Assembly: GCA_017517305.1 (NCBI GenBank)
Contig: JAFWZV010000008.1
Location: 1-64,000, forward strand
Source: Lachnospiraceae bacterium
GTDB taxonomy: Bacteria; Bacillota; Clostridia; Lachnospirales; Lachnospiraceae
Direction: 5' to 3'
DNA: 64,000 bases
Numbering within the stretch: the stretch's first letter is position 1; every line of letters starts with the position of its first letter. The notes under the pieces were generated by a model. It was not told where the DNA came from, ran no database searches, and worked only from the letters and a program-made list of their open reading frames with translations. The translations under genes were made by a program, and so were the position numbers. Of the stretch, positions 28,640-37,148 are shown piece by piece.

Positions 28640-29869
28640 ATGTTTGAGAATAAGGATTTAGAAGAAAAGGTAATATTGTTCTGTGTTGATCTTGATAATG
28701 GTGAGGATGTTGAGGTTAATCTTGATGAGCTGGAGGAGCTTGTTAAAACTGCAGGAGCAACTGTAGTAGGTAGGCTGGTTCAAAAGAAGGATGGCATTGA
28801 CAAGGCGACCTATATTGGATCTGGAAAAACTATGGAATTAAGAGAAATGGTTGAAGAGCTTGGTGCCACAGGTGTTGTGTGTGATGATGAGCTTAGTCCT
28901 ATGCAACTTAAGAATTTAGAAGAGGCTGTTGATACAAAGATTATGGACAGAACCATGGTTATTCTAGATATATTTGCAGGAAGAGCCACTACCAGAGAAG
29001 GTAAAATTCAGGTAGAGTTAGCTCAGTTAAAATATAGATCCTCTAGACTTATTGGTATGAGAAGCTCACTTTCTAGATTGGGTGGTGGTATTGGTACCAG
29101 AGGTCCTGGTGAGAAAAAGTTAGAGATTGATAGGCGTATAATCAGGGATAGAATTGCACAGCTTCAGCGAGAATTAGAAGATGTAAAATCTCACAGAGAA
29201 GTTATGCGTAAGCAAAGAATAGCTGGTGATTTACCAATTGTTTCCATTGTGGGATATACTAATGCAGGTAAATCAACCTTGTTGAATCATCTGACAGATG
29301 CAGGAGTTTTAGAGGAGGATAAGCTTTTTGCCACTTTGGATCCTACGTCACGTAATCTTAAGCTTTTAAATGGTCAGGAGATTATAATTACAGATACAGT
29401 TGGATTTATCAGAAAGCTACCTCATCATCTTATTAATGCCTTTAGGTCTACCTTAGAGGAAGCAAAATATGCTGATATTATTCTTCATGTTGTTGATGTA
29501 TCAAACCCTCAGGCTGATAGTCATATAATTACTGTTTATGAAACTTTAGATAGCTTAGGAGTTGAGAATAAAACAATAATTACTGCATTTAATAAGATTG
29601 ACAAGGTTGAGGAAATGCCTATTATAAAGGATTTTAAAGCTGATGCAATTGTGAATATCGCAGCTAAAAAGGAAATTGGCTTTGATAAGCTTATGGAAAC
29701 TTTAGCAGATGAGATAAATAAATGTAGAAAATATGTAGAGAAGCTTATCTCTTATAATGATGCAGGTATTATTAATAAAATTAGAAAGTCAGGTACCTTG
29801 CTTTCTGAAGAATATAGAGAGGATGGAATATTTATTAAAGCATATGTAGATGGTAGCTTTAATATTTAA
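28640..29869 (+). CDS. hflX: Ribosome-associated GTPase HflX
   Basis: 409 residues. The N-terminal HflX domain has KATYIGSGK and the glycine-rich GGGIGTRGPGEKKLE; the G domain has GYTNAGKST (205-213), DTVGFIRKLPHHLI, and AFNKID. HflX splits stalled or stress-inactivated 70S ribosomes. AAAGGTG precedes the ATG. rsmF-type and other RNA-related genes follow at short spacing. Confidence 0.95.
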   Translation: MFENKDLEEKVILFCVDLDNGEDVEVNLDELEELVKTAGATVVGRLVQKKDGIDKATYIGSGKTMELREMVEELGATGVVCDDELSPMQLKNLEEAVDTKIMDRTMVILDIFAGRATTREGKIQVELAQLKYRSSRLIGMRSSLSRLGGGIGTRGPGEKKLEIDRRIIRDRIAQLQRELEDVKSHREVMRKQRIAGDLPIVSIVGYTNAGKSTLLNHLTDAGVLEEDKLFATLDPTSRNLKLLNGQEIIITDTVGFIRKLPHHLINAFRSTLEEAKYADIILHVVDVSNPQADSHIITVYETLDSLGVENKTIITAFNKIDKVEEMPIIKDFKADAIVNIAAKKEIGFDKLMETLADEINKCRKYVEKLISYNDAGIINKIRKSGTLLSEEYREDGIFIKAYVDGSFNI

Positions 29870-29875
29870 TTATTT

Positions 29876-31246
29876 ATGGAATTACCAAAGTTATTTGAAG
29901 ACAATATGATACAGTTACTTGGTTCTGAGTATGAAAGCTATAAAGCATGCTTGGATAAGCCTATGTTTCATGGTATTAGAATTAATACCATGAAGATAAG
30001 TGTTGAGGATTTTCTTAAGATTAATCCATTTCACTTAAAACCTGTTCCATGGTGTAGTAATGGGTTTTATTATGACGAACAGTTAGATAAACCATCAAAG
30101 CATCCATATTATTATGCTGGTTTATATTATATTCAAGAGCCAAGTGCCATGACTCCTGCTGCAGTTATTCCTATTGAAAAAGGAGACAGAGTTTTAGACA
30201 TATGTGCTGCTCCAGGTGGTAAGTCTACAGAGCTTGCAGCTAAGCTTGATGGTACAGGAATAATCGTTTCAAATGATATTAGTGCTTCAAGAGCTAAGGC
30301 TTTACTTAAGAATCTAGAGGTTTTTGGTACCACCAATGCACTAATAATAAGTGAGCCACCATATAAGCTTTCTGAGCGCTTTACAGGATATTTTGACAAA
30401 ATCTTAATTGATGCCCCTTGTTCAGGAGAGGGAATGTTTAGAAAGTCTAACTCCATGATTACTGCATGGGAAAATAATGGTAATCAATTATTTAGTGATC
30501 TTCAGATAAGTATACTTAAGGAAGTTGTTAAGATGCTAAAGCCAGGTGGTAAAATTCTATATTCTACCTGCACCTTTTCGCCACTTGAGAATGAGAAATC
30601 AATAGAATATCTTTTAAGCTTAGATGACAGCTTAGAGTTATGTGATTTTGAGAAATATAAGGATTTTGATAATGGACACCCAGAATGGTCTAATTCGCAT
30701 GATGAATCTCTTGTAAAGTGTGCTAGGCTTTGGCCACACAGAATAGATGGTGAGGGACATTTTGTTGCCTTAGTTAAAAAGGAAGGTACATCTATAAATT
30801 CTGGTAATTCCGGAAGTTACCCTATTAAAAAAGCTAAGCTTACTAAGGAAACTGAGGAGTTTTTCAAGCTTTTTTCTAAGGAATTTGATGTTAATAGAAT
30901 TGAAATGTCACAGGATAAGCTTTACTTTATACCTGATACATTTCCGGCAGTGAGAGGACTTAGAATACTTAGATGTGGTCTTTATCTTGGTGAAATTAAA
31001 AAGAACAGATTTGAACCAAGCCAATCCTTGGCTATGAGCTTAAAAGCTTCAGATTTTCATAATGTGGTTAATCTTTGTGCTGAGGATGAAAGAGTAAACA
31101 AATATCTCAAAGGAGAGACCATTGAAGCCGATGGTAAAAATGGCTGGGTTTTGGTCTGTGTTGATTCATATCCTCTTGGATGGGGTAAACTTAATAATGG
31201 TATATTGAAGAATAAATATTTACCTGGTTGGAGGTTAATGTCATGA
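29876..31246 (+). CDS. 16S rRNA m5C methyltransferase, RsmF family
   Basis: 456 residues of the NOL1/NOP2/Sun family. SAM site VLDICAAPGGKSTELA, catalytic motifs DAPCSGEGMFRKS and YSTCTFSPLENE with the two active Cys, and a C-terminal PUA-like region (about 350-456, ending GWGKLNNGILKNKYLPGW). It methylates cytosine in rRNA or tRNA; the exact base is inferred only from homology. It begins 6 bases after hflX and overlaps the next gene by 4. Confidence 0.88.
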   Translation: MELPKLFEDNMIQLLGSEYESYKACLDKPMFHGIRINTMKISVEDFLKINPFHLKPVPWCSNGFYYDEQLDKPSKHPYYYAGLYYIQEPSAMTPAAVIPIEKGDRVLDICAAPGGKSTELAAKLDGTGIIVSNDISASRAKALLKNLEVFGTTNALIISEPPYKLSERFTGYFDKILIDAPCSGEGMFRKSNSMITAWENNGNQLFSDLQISILKEVVKMLKPGGKILYSTCTFSPLENEKSIEYLLSLDDSLELCDFEKYKDFDNGHPEWSNSHDESLVKCARLWPHRIDGEGHFVALVKKEGTSINSGNSGSYPIKKAKLTKETEEFFKLFSKEFDVNRIEMSQDKLYFIPDTFPAVRGLRILRCGLYLGEIKKNRFEPSQSLAMSLKASDFHNVVNLCAEDERVNKYLKGETIEADGKNGWVLVCVDSYPLGWGKLNNGILKNKYLPGWRLMS

Positions 31247-31998
31247 GTATTGCCATAGTCACTGGTGCATCTTCTGGAATGGGAAGAGAATTTGTGTATC
31301 AGATTAGCAAAAAGTATAAGACTATAGATGAGATATGGGTAATAGCAAGAAGATTAGATAAGCTTGAAGAATTATCCAAGGATATTGCCAATGTAAAAAT
31401 TAAAGCACTAAAATATGATGTTTCAAATGATGCAGATATGATTCGCTTCAAGATGCTTCTTATGCAAGAAAATCCTCAGGTTAGAGTGCTTGTGAATTCT
31501 GCTGGGTATGGGATAATAGGAAAGTTTGAAGAAATTGGCACTGATAACGTAGATATGTGCAAGGTTAATTGTGTAGGACTTACTAAGATGATAGATATGG
31601 TTATTCCTTATATGACATGTAATAGAGGAAATATATGGAATATTGCATCATCCGCAGCCTTTATGCCACAGCCATCCTTTGCAACCTATGCTGCAACTAA
31701 ATCTTATGTTTTAAGCTTATCAAGAGCATTGAATAAGGAACTTAAATCTAAAAATATTACTGTTACAGCAGTATGTCCCGGACCTGTTAAAACCGAATTT
31801 TTTGATAGGGCAGAGTTGCATCATAGTGCAAAGTTTTATAAAAAGCTTGGTATGGCAAAACCTGACAAGGTTGTAGAGCTTGCATTAAAGGATGGATATC
31901 ATGGCAAAGCAGTGTCTGTTTATGGTTTTACAATGAAGGCATTTAGGATATTGAGTAAAATATTGCCACATGAATTTATGCTTAAATTTATAAATTAA
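31243..31998 (+). CDS. Short-chain dehydrogenase/reductase
   Basis: 251 residues, classical SDR. NAD(P) site VTGASSGMGREF, NSAGYG, catalytic Ser in NIASSAAFMPQPS, YAATK with Tyr and Lys, and PGPVKTEFF. Substrate unknown; the YAATKSYVLSLSRALNKELK run resembles ketoacyl-type reductases. Start 31243 overlaps the upstream stop as ATGA and has GGAGG upstream; an in-frame TTG at 31228 lies before that site. Confidence 0.88.
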   Translation: MSIAIVTGASSGMGREFVYQISKKYKTIDEIWVIARRLDKLEELSKDIANVKIKALKYDVSNDADMIRFKMLLMQENPQVRVLVNSAGYGIIGKFEEIGTDNVDMCKVNCVGLTKMIDMVIPYMTCNRGNIWNIASSAAFMPQPSFATYAATKSYVLSLSRALNKELKSKNITVTAVCPGPVKTEFFDRAELHHSAKFYKKLGMAKPDKVVELALKDGYHGKAVSVYGFTMKAFRILSKILPHEFMLKFIN

Positions 31999-32017
31999 TA
32001 CTAGATGGAGAAAGTTT

Positions 32018-32593
32018 ATGAATAAGACTAACAAAGGAGAATATGGATATTTAAAAGCATATAAATTATCAAAGCTAACAATAATATTAGTATTATCAGT
32101 TATGCTGGCTGCAGTGGTAATAGGAACCATTTTGATGTATGGAGATACCTCAAGAGTAATAATAGTATTCGCAATATTATTATCCTTGCCTTTGGCAAAA
32201 TTTTTAATAGCATATATTATTGTTTCAAAGTTTAACCCACTTACCTTTGATCAGCATGCAAAAATAGCTAATAACTATAAAAATAAAGATAGTAGTCTTA
32301 TGTTTGATATTACAATTTCCCAGTATGAGGGTATTAAATTCTATCATTCAATGCTTATTAAGAATGGGAAAATATATGCTTTAGTACTTAATAAGGATTA
32401 CTCAGCTAAGAAAAAGGATTATGAAAAGTGGATTGCTGCTTGTATTACAGGTGATAAATATAAGTACAAGATTAGCGTGTATGATGACATTGATGAATAT
32501 ATTAAGAAGATTAATTCAGTCAGCGAGCCTAATGATAATAATAAGCTGATTGATAGGCATATTAGAGAGGAAATTCTGTCGGCAGGTGTTTAA
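32018..32593 (+). CDS. Two-helix membrane protein of unknown function
   Basis: 191 residues, not recognised. Two membrane helices (about 22-46 and 51-73) are followed by a cytoplasmic domain of about 115 residues with VLNKDYSAKKKDYEKWIAAC and a helix ISVYDDIDEYIKKINSV. It lies between the SDR and RluA-type genes with short gaps, so it is likely co-transcribed. GGAG lies before the start. Confidence 0.65.
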   Translation: MNKTNKGEYGYLKAYKLSKLTIILVLSVMLAAVVIGTILMYGDTSRVIIVFAILLSLPLAKFLIAYIIVSKFNPLTFDQHAKIANNYKNKDSSLMFDITISQYEGIKFYHSMLIKNGKIYALVLNKDYSAKKKDYEKWIAACITGDKYKYKISVYDDIDEYIKKINSVSEPNDNNKLIDRHIREEILSAGV

Positions 32594-32595
32594 AT

Positions 32596-33621
32596 ATGAT
32601 AGAGATTAATATTACGGATAATGAATCAGGTCAAAGACTGAATAAATATCTAATGAAATATCTTAATAGTGCACCATCATCATTTATATACAAAATGCTA
32701 AGAAAGAAAAATATAGTACTAAATGATAAAAAGGCACAGGGGGATGAATTACTTTCCCAAGGTGATGTTATAAAACTATATTTAGCTGATGACACTATAT
32801 CAAAATTTAAAACTACATCCAAAATCGTTAATAATGGTGCTACTGTTGGTAATAAGTCCTTTGTAACGGATTTGTCCAGAAAGCTTAATATCCTTTATGA
32901 GAATAAGGATATTATGGCCGTTCATAAGGATGCAGGTGTATTGTCTCAGAAGGCTAGCAAAGACGACTATTCTATCAATGAAGCTATATGTGATTATGTT
33001 GCAAATAACGATAAATATGATCACAGTGATACATTTAAACCATCTGTGTGTAATAGACTGGACAAGAACACTTCAGGCATTATTCTTGCTGGAATTACCC
33101 TTAGGGGGAGCCAATATTTGTCCAAAGCATTAAAGGATAGAAGCTTGGATAAGTTCTATTTTACAATAGTAAAAGGACAGCTCAAGAATAAAATCACTTG
33201 TCAGGCTTACATAAACAAGGATAGTGATAAAAATTTGTCAAAGGTTATAAGCCAGGAAGAGTATGATAAAATTAAGCAATCCAAGGATTTTGATAGTAAA
33301 AGCTATTCTAGGATTATGACTGAATTTATTCCTATTTCCTCTAATGGAGACAGTACACTTCTTAAAATCAAGCTGATTACAGGTAAATCACATCAGATAA
33401 GAGCTCATTTGAAATATTTGGGTTATCCAATGGCTGGTGATATAAAATATGGTCACAAGGCTTATAATATATATATGAAGAATAACTATAAGCTGTCAAA
33501 TCATTTGCTTCATGCAGGAATAGTATATTTAGATAAGAACACTGTTATAAATGATCCCCTTCCTGAAATTTTTATAAGAATTTGTAAGGGTGAGGGATTA
33601 GATTATAAGGGGATTTCATAA
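32596..33621 (+). CDS. RluA-family pseudouridine synthase with S4 domain (RluC-like)
   Basis: 341 residues. S4 RNA-binding domain at about 8-62 (LNKYLMKYL then KKNIVLNDKKA), catalytic domain with CNRLDKNTSGIILAG holding the active Asp, and ITGKSHQIRAHLKYLGYPM. It isomerises uridines in rRNA; a 23S target like that of RluC is inferred. No clear SD, consistent with coupling to the upstream gene two bases away. A second RluA-type protein is at 60985 and is not a near copy. Confidence 0.9.
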   Translation: MIEINITDNESGQRLNKYLMKYLNSAPSSFIYKMLRKKNIVLNDKKAQGDELLSQGDVIKLYLADDTISKFKTTSKIVNNGATVGNKSFVTDLSRKLNILYENKDIMAVHKDAGVLSQKASKDDYSINEAICDYVANNDKYDHSDTFKPSVCNRLDKNTSGIILAGITLRGSQYLSKALKDRSLDKFYFTIVKGQLKNKITCQAYINKDSDKNLSKVISQEEYDKIKQSKDFDSKSYSRIMTEFIPISSNGDSTLLKIKLITGKSHQIRAHLKYLGYPMAGDIKYGHKAYNIYMKNNYKLSNHLLHAGIVYLDKNTVINDPLPEIFIRICKGEGLDYKGIS

Positions 33622-33642
33622 TGTTTTAAAAGAGAGGTAATT

Positions 33643-34176
33643 ATGGCAACCTGGAATTCCAGAGGATTAAGAGGTTCCACACTTGAGGAGCTTATTAATA
33701 TTACTAACGAATTATATAGAGAAAAAGGTCTTGGTCTTGTTCAGAAGATTCCCACACCTATAACTCCAGTTAAAATTGATAAGGAAAATGGTAATATTTC
33801 CCTTGCTTATTTTGAAAAGGATTCCACTGTGGATTATATTGGTGTGGTTCAAGGAGTTCCTATATGCTTTGATGCCAAGGAATGTGCAGTTGACAAGTTT
33901 TCATTAAGAAATATTCACGAGCATCAGATTAATTTCATGAGGGATTTTGAAAAACAAGATGGTATAAGCTTTTTAATCATAATGTTTACTCATAAAAATC
34001 AGTTTTATTATATGAGATTTTCTGAGCTTGCTGAATATTTAGATAGGGTAGATGAGGGACATCCAAAATATTTTTCATATGATGAATTAGATCCTGAATA
34101 TTTTATAAAGGGTGAAGCTGGTGCTTTAGTACATTATTTAAAGGCACTTCAGCAAGATTTGAATAGTAGAAAATAA
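33643..34176 (+). CDS. recU: Holliday junction resolvase RecU
   Basis: 177 residues. It matches RecU in SRGLRGSTLEELINITN, KIPTPITPV, STVDYIGVVQG, CFDAKE with catalytic acidic and Lys residues, and IHEHQINFM. RecU is the Gram-positive replacement for RuvC and works with RuvAB, encoded at 9307. GAGAGG precedes the ATG. It is the last plus-strand gene before a bidirectional terminator. Confidence 0.92.
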   Translation: MATWNSRGLRGSTLEELINITNELYREKGLGLVQKIPTPITPVKIDKENGNISLAYFEKDSTVDYIGVVQGVPICFDAKECAVDKFSLRNIHEHQINFMRDFEKQDGISFLIIMFTHKNQFYYMRFSELAEYLDRVDEGHPKYFSYDELDPEYFIKGEAGALVHYLKALQQDLNSRK

Positions 34177-34182
34177 ATAACC

Positions 34183-34231
34183 TGAGTGTTTTGATATGTG
34201 GCATATCATTTTAGCACTCAGGTTTATTTTA
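34183..34231. terminator. Bidirectional terminator between recU and the ttcA-like gene
   Basis: CCTGAGTG (34191-34198) pairs with CACTCAGG (34215-34222), with A/T flanks that give T-runs on both strands. An inner GATATG/CATATC pair extends the stem. Confidence 0.75.
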
Positions 34232-34963
34232 TCTTTGTCTTTTGATTGCTTCAGGCCAACCTTCAAGATTTGCGTTACAGATAGCGGCAAATATTTTTTC
34301 TTTGCATCCAGGATTTTCTTGTTCTAAAGATTTTATATGTTGCTTAGCATATTCACGCTTTGTAAATCCATCTGCCGGACATTTGGCAGTTACTACCGGT
34401 AGCTTCATAGCTCTTTCAAATGCAGCGATTTCTCCCTCATTGCAAAACATAAGAGGTCTAATCATAGTAAGCTTACTTCTGTCTAAATAAGTGACAGGAG
34501 AGAAGGTGTGAATTCTTCCTTCAAATATAAGAGACATAAAAAATGTTTCAATTATGTCATCCTTGTGGTGAGCATAAGCAAATTTGTTACAACCAAGCTC
34601 CTTAATTTTATCATTTAAAGCACCCTTGCGCATTTTAGCACACAGAGAGCATGGGTTGCTTTCTTTTCTATAATTAAAAATAATATCATAGATTTCAGTT
34701 TTTTCTATATAGTAGGGAACATCTAGTTCTTCACATAATTTTTCGATTTCATCAGTATGAAAGCCAGGATATCCTAAATCTATAGTTATGGCGATTATAT
34801 CAAATTTTTTGGGATAAAAGCGTCTAAGATGAGCCATGCCATATAATAAAGCAAGACTATCCTTTCCACCAGAGATTCCAATGGCAATTTTATCGCCATC
34901 ATCTATCATTTGATATGTATCTATAGCGCGTCTTGTGTGACTTAAAAGTTTCTGTAGCTTCAT
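34229..34963 (-). CDS. TtcA-family PP-loop tRNA thiolation protein
   Basis: 244 residues. The PP-loop SGGKDSLALLYGMA, a CSLCAKMRKGAL Cys pair, and AYAHHKDDIIETFFMSL are the TtcA/CTU1-like pattern. TtcA adds sulfur to cytidine 32 in tRNA using an Fe-S cluster; the exact base here is inferred. TilS is a less likely reading because the C-terminal TilS domains are absent. GGAGG precedes the ATG. Confidence 0.85.
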   Translation of the reverse strand: MKLQKLLSHTRRAIDTYQMIDDGDKIAIGISGGKDSLALLYGMAHLRRFYPKKFDIIAITIDLGYPGFHTDEIEKLCEELDVPYYIEKTEIYDIIFNYRKESNPCSLCAKMRKGALNDKIKELGCNKFAYAHHKDDIIETFFMSLIFEGRIHTFSPVTYLDRSKLTMIRPLMFCNEGEIAAFERAMKLPVVTAKCPADGFTKREYAKQHIKSLEQENPGCKEKIFAAICNANLEGWPEAIKRQR

Positions 34964-34999
34964 ATTGCCTCCTACATTTTAAAAAAAGTTACAGATTGT

Positions 35000-35029
35000 A
35001 GTATAGCATATGAAAAATAAAAGTGTAAA
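35000..35029 (-). promoter_or_regulatory. Promoter of the ttcA-like gene
   Basis: On the minus strand TTTACA (35029-35024), 18-bp spacer, then TATACT (35005-35000) preceded by TGC. Confidence 0.6.
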
Positions 35030-35126
35030 GTACAGAAATGAATATAGAAATGAATCAATAAAGGGAGGTTTATTGTACATTTAATATATTATAGTACTAA
35101 CATAGAAACAATTTATGACACAAAAA

Positions 35127-35198
35127 CGAACAATTGTTCTAAAAAAATATTGACAAACATCTGTTCGTGATGTATATTATATATAGAACAACAGTTCG
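35127..35198 (+). promoter_or_regulatory. SOS promoter with three LexA-type operators
   Basis: A strong promoter, TTGACA (35150-35155) with 17-bp spacer and TATATT (35173-35178), carries three GAAC-N4-GTTC boxes: GAACAATTGTTC (35128-35139), AAACATCTGTTC (35155-35166, one mismatch, inside the spacer), and GAACAACAGTTC (35186-35197, over the start region). This is the Gram-positive LexA/DinR operator form. Confidence 0.85.
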
Positions 35199-35228
35199 GT
35201 GCGGATTAATTATGGAGGAGTGTGTAAG

Positions 35229-35549
35229 ATGGAGAGAGTGTTAAGATTTATTCATTATAATTTTAAGTTGTTTATTATTGGTTTGTGTGTACTGTTTGTT
35301 CTGGGGATTGGAGCATTAAGTACTCTTGATGCTGGAGGTAAGGCTAGTGCTTCCACATCTAATCAGAAGTATTTTATTTGTATAGAAATAAGTGAGGGAG
35401 ATACACTTTGGAGCATTGCAGATACTTATATATCAGAGGAATATTCTTCTGTTGATGAGTATGTGAAGGAAGTAAAGGAGCTTAACGATTTAAGCAGTGA
35501 CAAAATATTTTGCGGTGCAACTCTGGTGGTGCCATACTTTGCACCGTAG
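35229..35549 (+). CDS. YneA-like SOS cell division inhibitor (LysM)
   Basis: 106 residues: basic N-terminus, one membrane helix (about 13-33), a short linker and a LysM domain (about 50-103: ISEGDTLWSIADTY then FCGATLVVPY). Size and layout match Bacillus YneA, which delays division during the SOS response. The LexA-box promoter supports this. ATG 35229 has GGAGG at 35214-35218; a GTG at 35199 precedes it. lexA itself is not adjacent, unlike in Bacillus. Confidence 0.82.
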   Translation: MERVLRFIHYNFKLFIIGLCVLFVLGIGALSTLDAGGKASASTSNQKYFICIEISEGDTLWSIADTYISEEYSSVDEYVKEVKELNDLSSDKIFCGATLVVPYFAP

Positions 35550-35576
35550 GGTTTTACATAATTTTCCATACCTTGG

Positions 35577-35613
35577 GCCAGCCTGCTATATGTAGGTTGG
35601 CTCTCCTTTTTTG
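35577..35613 (+). terminator. Terminator after the yneA-like gene
   Basis: GCCAGCCTGC (35577-35586) pairs with GTAGGTTGGC (35592-35601), including two G-U pairs, then TCTCCTTTTTT. Confidence 0.8.
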
Positions 35614-35694
35614 AGTTGAAAAATCTGGTCAAGTATCATATAATTAATTGGTTAAGGGTTTAATAGATTTTCTTAACGGAAAGGATTTCGTTAT

Positions 35695-37143
35695 ATGAAT
35701 GATAATATACCGGTTATGGAACCGGATAGACAGTATTATTATATGGATAAATGTAAGGAGTTAATCCTTGATTTAAAAAAGGATAGAGATGTATTAACTT
35801 ATTCTGTTGTAACCTTTGGCTGTCAGATGAATGCACATGATTCGGACAAGCTTAAAGGCATATTAGAAACTATTGGCTTTGAAGAGGTAGAGGGTGAAGA
35901 TGCGGACTTTGTAATATTTAATACCTGTACAGTTAGAGAGAATGCCAATAAAAAACTGTATGGTCATCTGGGTCATCTAAAAAGCTTAAAGAAGAAAAAA
36001 CCACATATGATGATTGCTTTATGTGGTTGTATGATGCAGGAGCCACATGTTGTTGAAACTATAAAGAGCAAATATAGAATCGTAGATATAGTTTTCGGAA
36101 CTCATAACATTTATAAATTGTCGGAGCTTATATATAATAGATTAGTTACAGGAGAGAGAACCTTCGAAATATTGGATAAAAGCTATGAGACTGTTGAGAA
36201 GCTTCCGCAGAAGAGAAAATATTCTTTTAAGTCAGGGGTAAATATAATGTACGGCTGTAACAATTTCTGCAGCTATTGTATTGTTCCTTATGTTAGAGGC
36301 AGGGAGAAGAGTAGACCAGCTGATGATATTATTGCTGAGATACAAGATATTGCATCTAAAGGTGTTAAGGAAGTTATGCTTTTAGGGCAGAATGTTAATT
36401 CCTATGGTCAAATTTATGATTATGAGGATGGAAAGATAGTTAGAGTTCCTGAGAATGAAAAGGTTACATTTCCAGAGCTTCTTACTATGGTTTGTAGGAT
36501 AGATGGGATTGAGAGAGTTAGGTTTATGACTAGTCATCCAAAGGATTTATCTGATGATTTGATAGAAGTAATGGCCAAGGAGCCTAAGGTTTGTAAGCAT
36601 ATTCATCTTCCTGTTCAATCTGGTTCCACAGATATTTTGGCAAAGATGAATAGAAGATATACAAAGGAGCAGTATCTTGACTTAGTTTCGAGAATAAGGA
36701 AGGCTATACCGGATGTATCAATTACTACTGATATTATTGTTGGCTTTCCGGGAGAAACTGAGGATGATTTCCTTGAAACATTAGATGTAGTTAAGAAGGT
36801 AGAATATGATCAGGCATATACCTTCATATATTCAAAGCGAACGGGAACGCCTGCTGCCACTATGGATAATCAGATTCCAGATGAAGTTGTAAAGGATAGA
36901 TTCAACAGACTTCTTGCTACAGTTAATGAAATTTCTTATAAACGAGTGGGAAGATATGAAAATGTTGTAAAAGAGGTTCTTGTAGAGGAAATCAATCATC
37001 AGGACAAGGAGCTAGTTACAGGTCGTACAGAGGAGAACATTACTGTACATTTTAGAGGAGATAATAGTTTAATAGGCAATATTGTGCCAGTTAAGCTTTT
37101 ATCCTGTAAAGGATTTTATTATTTAGGAGAAAGAGAGATTTAA
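35695..37143 (+). CDS. miaB: tRNA-2-methylthio-N6-isopentenyladenosine synthase MiaB
   Basis: 482 residues. N-terminal UPF0004 domain with three Cys (FGCQMNAHDSD, FNTCTVRE, CGCMMQEP), radical SAM motif CNNFCSYCIVPYVRG, and a C-terminal TRAM domain (about 410-482). It adds the methylthio group to i6A37 of tRNA, the product of MiaA encoded at 43744. AGGAAAGGA-like site precedes the ATG. The N-terminal 35 residues extend beyond the domain, as is common in Clostridia. Confidence 0.95.
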   Translation: MNDNIPVMEPDRQYYYMDKCKELILDLKKDRDVLTYSVVTFGCQMNAHDSDKLKGILETIGFEEVEGEDADFVIFNTCTVRENANKKLYGHLGHLKSLKKKKPHMMIALCGCMMQEPHVVETIKSKYRIVDIVFGTHNIYKLSELIYNRLVTGERTFEILDKSYETVEKLPQKRKYSFKSGVNIMYGCNNFCSYCIVPYVRGREKSRPADDIIAEIQDIASKGVKEVMLLGQNVNSYGQIYDYEDGKIVRVPENEKVTFPELLTMVCRIDGIERVRFMTSHPKDLSDDLIEVMAKEPKVCKHIHLPVQSGSTDILAKMNRRYTKEQYLDLVSRIRKAIPDVSITTDIIVGFPGETEDDFLETLDVVKKVEYDQAYTFIYSKRTGTPAATMDNQIPDEVVKDRFNRLLATVNEISYKRVGRYENVVKEVLVEEINHQDKELVTGRTEENITVHFRGDNSLIGNIVPVKLLSCKGFYYLGEREI

Positions 37144-37148
37144 GTATC

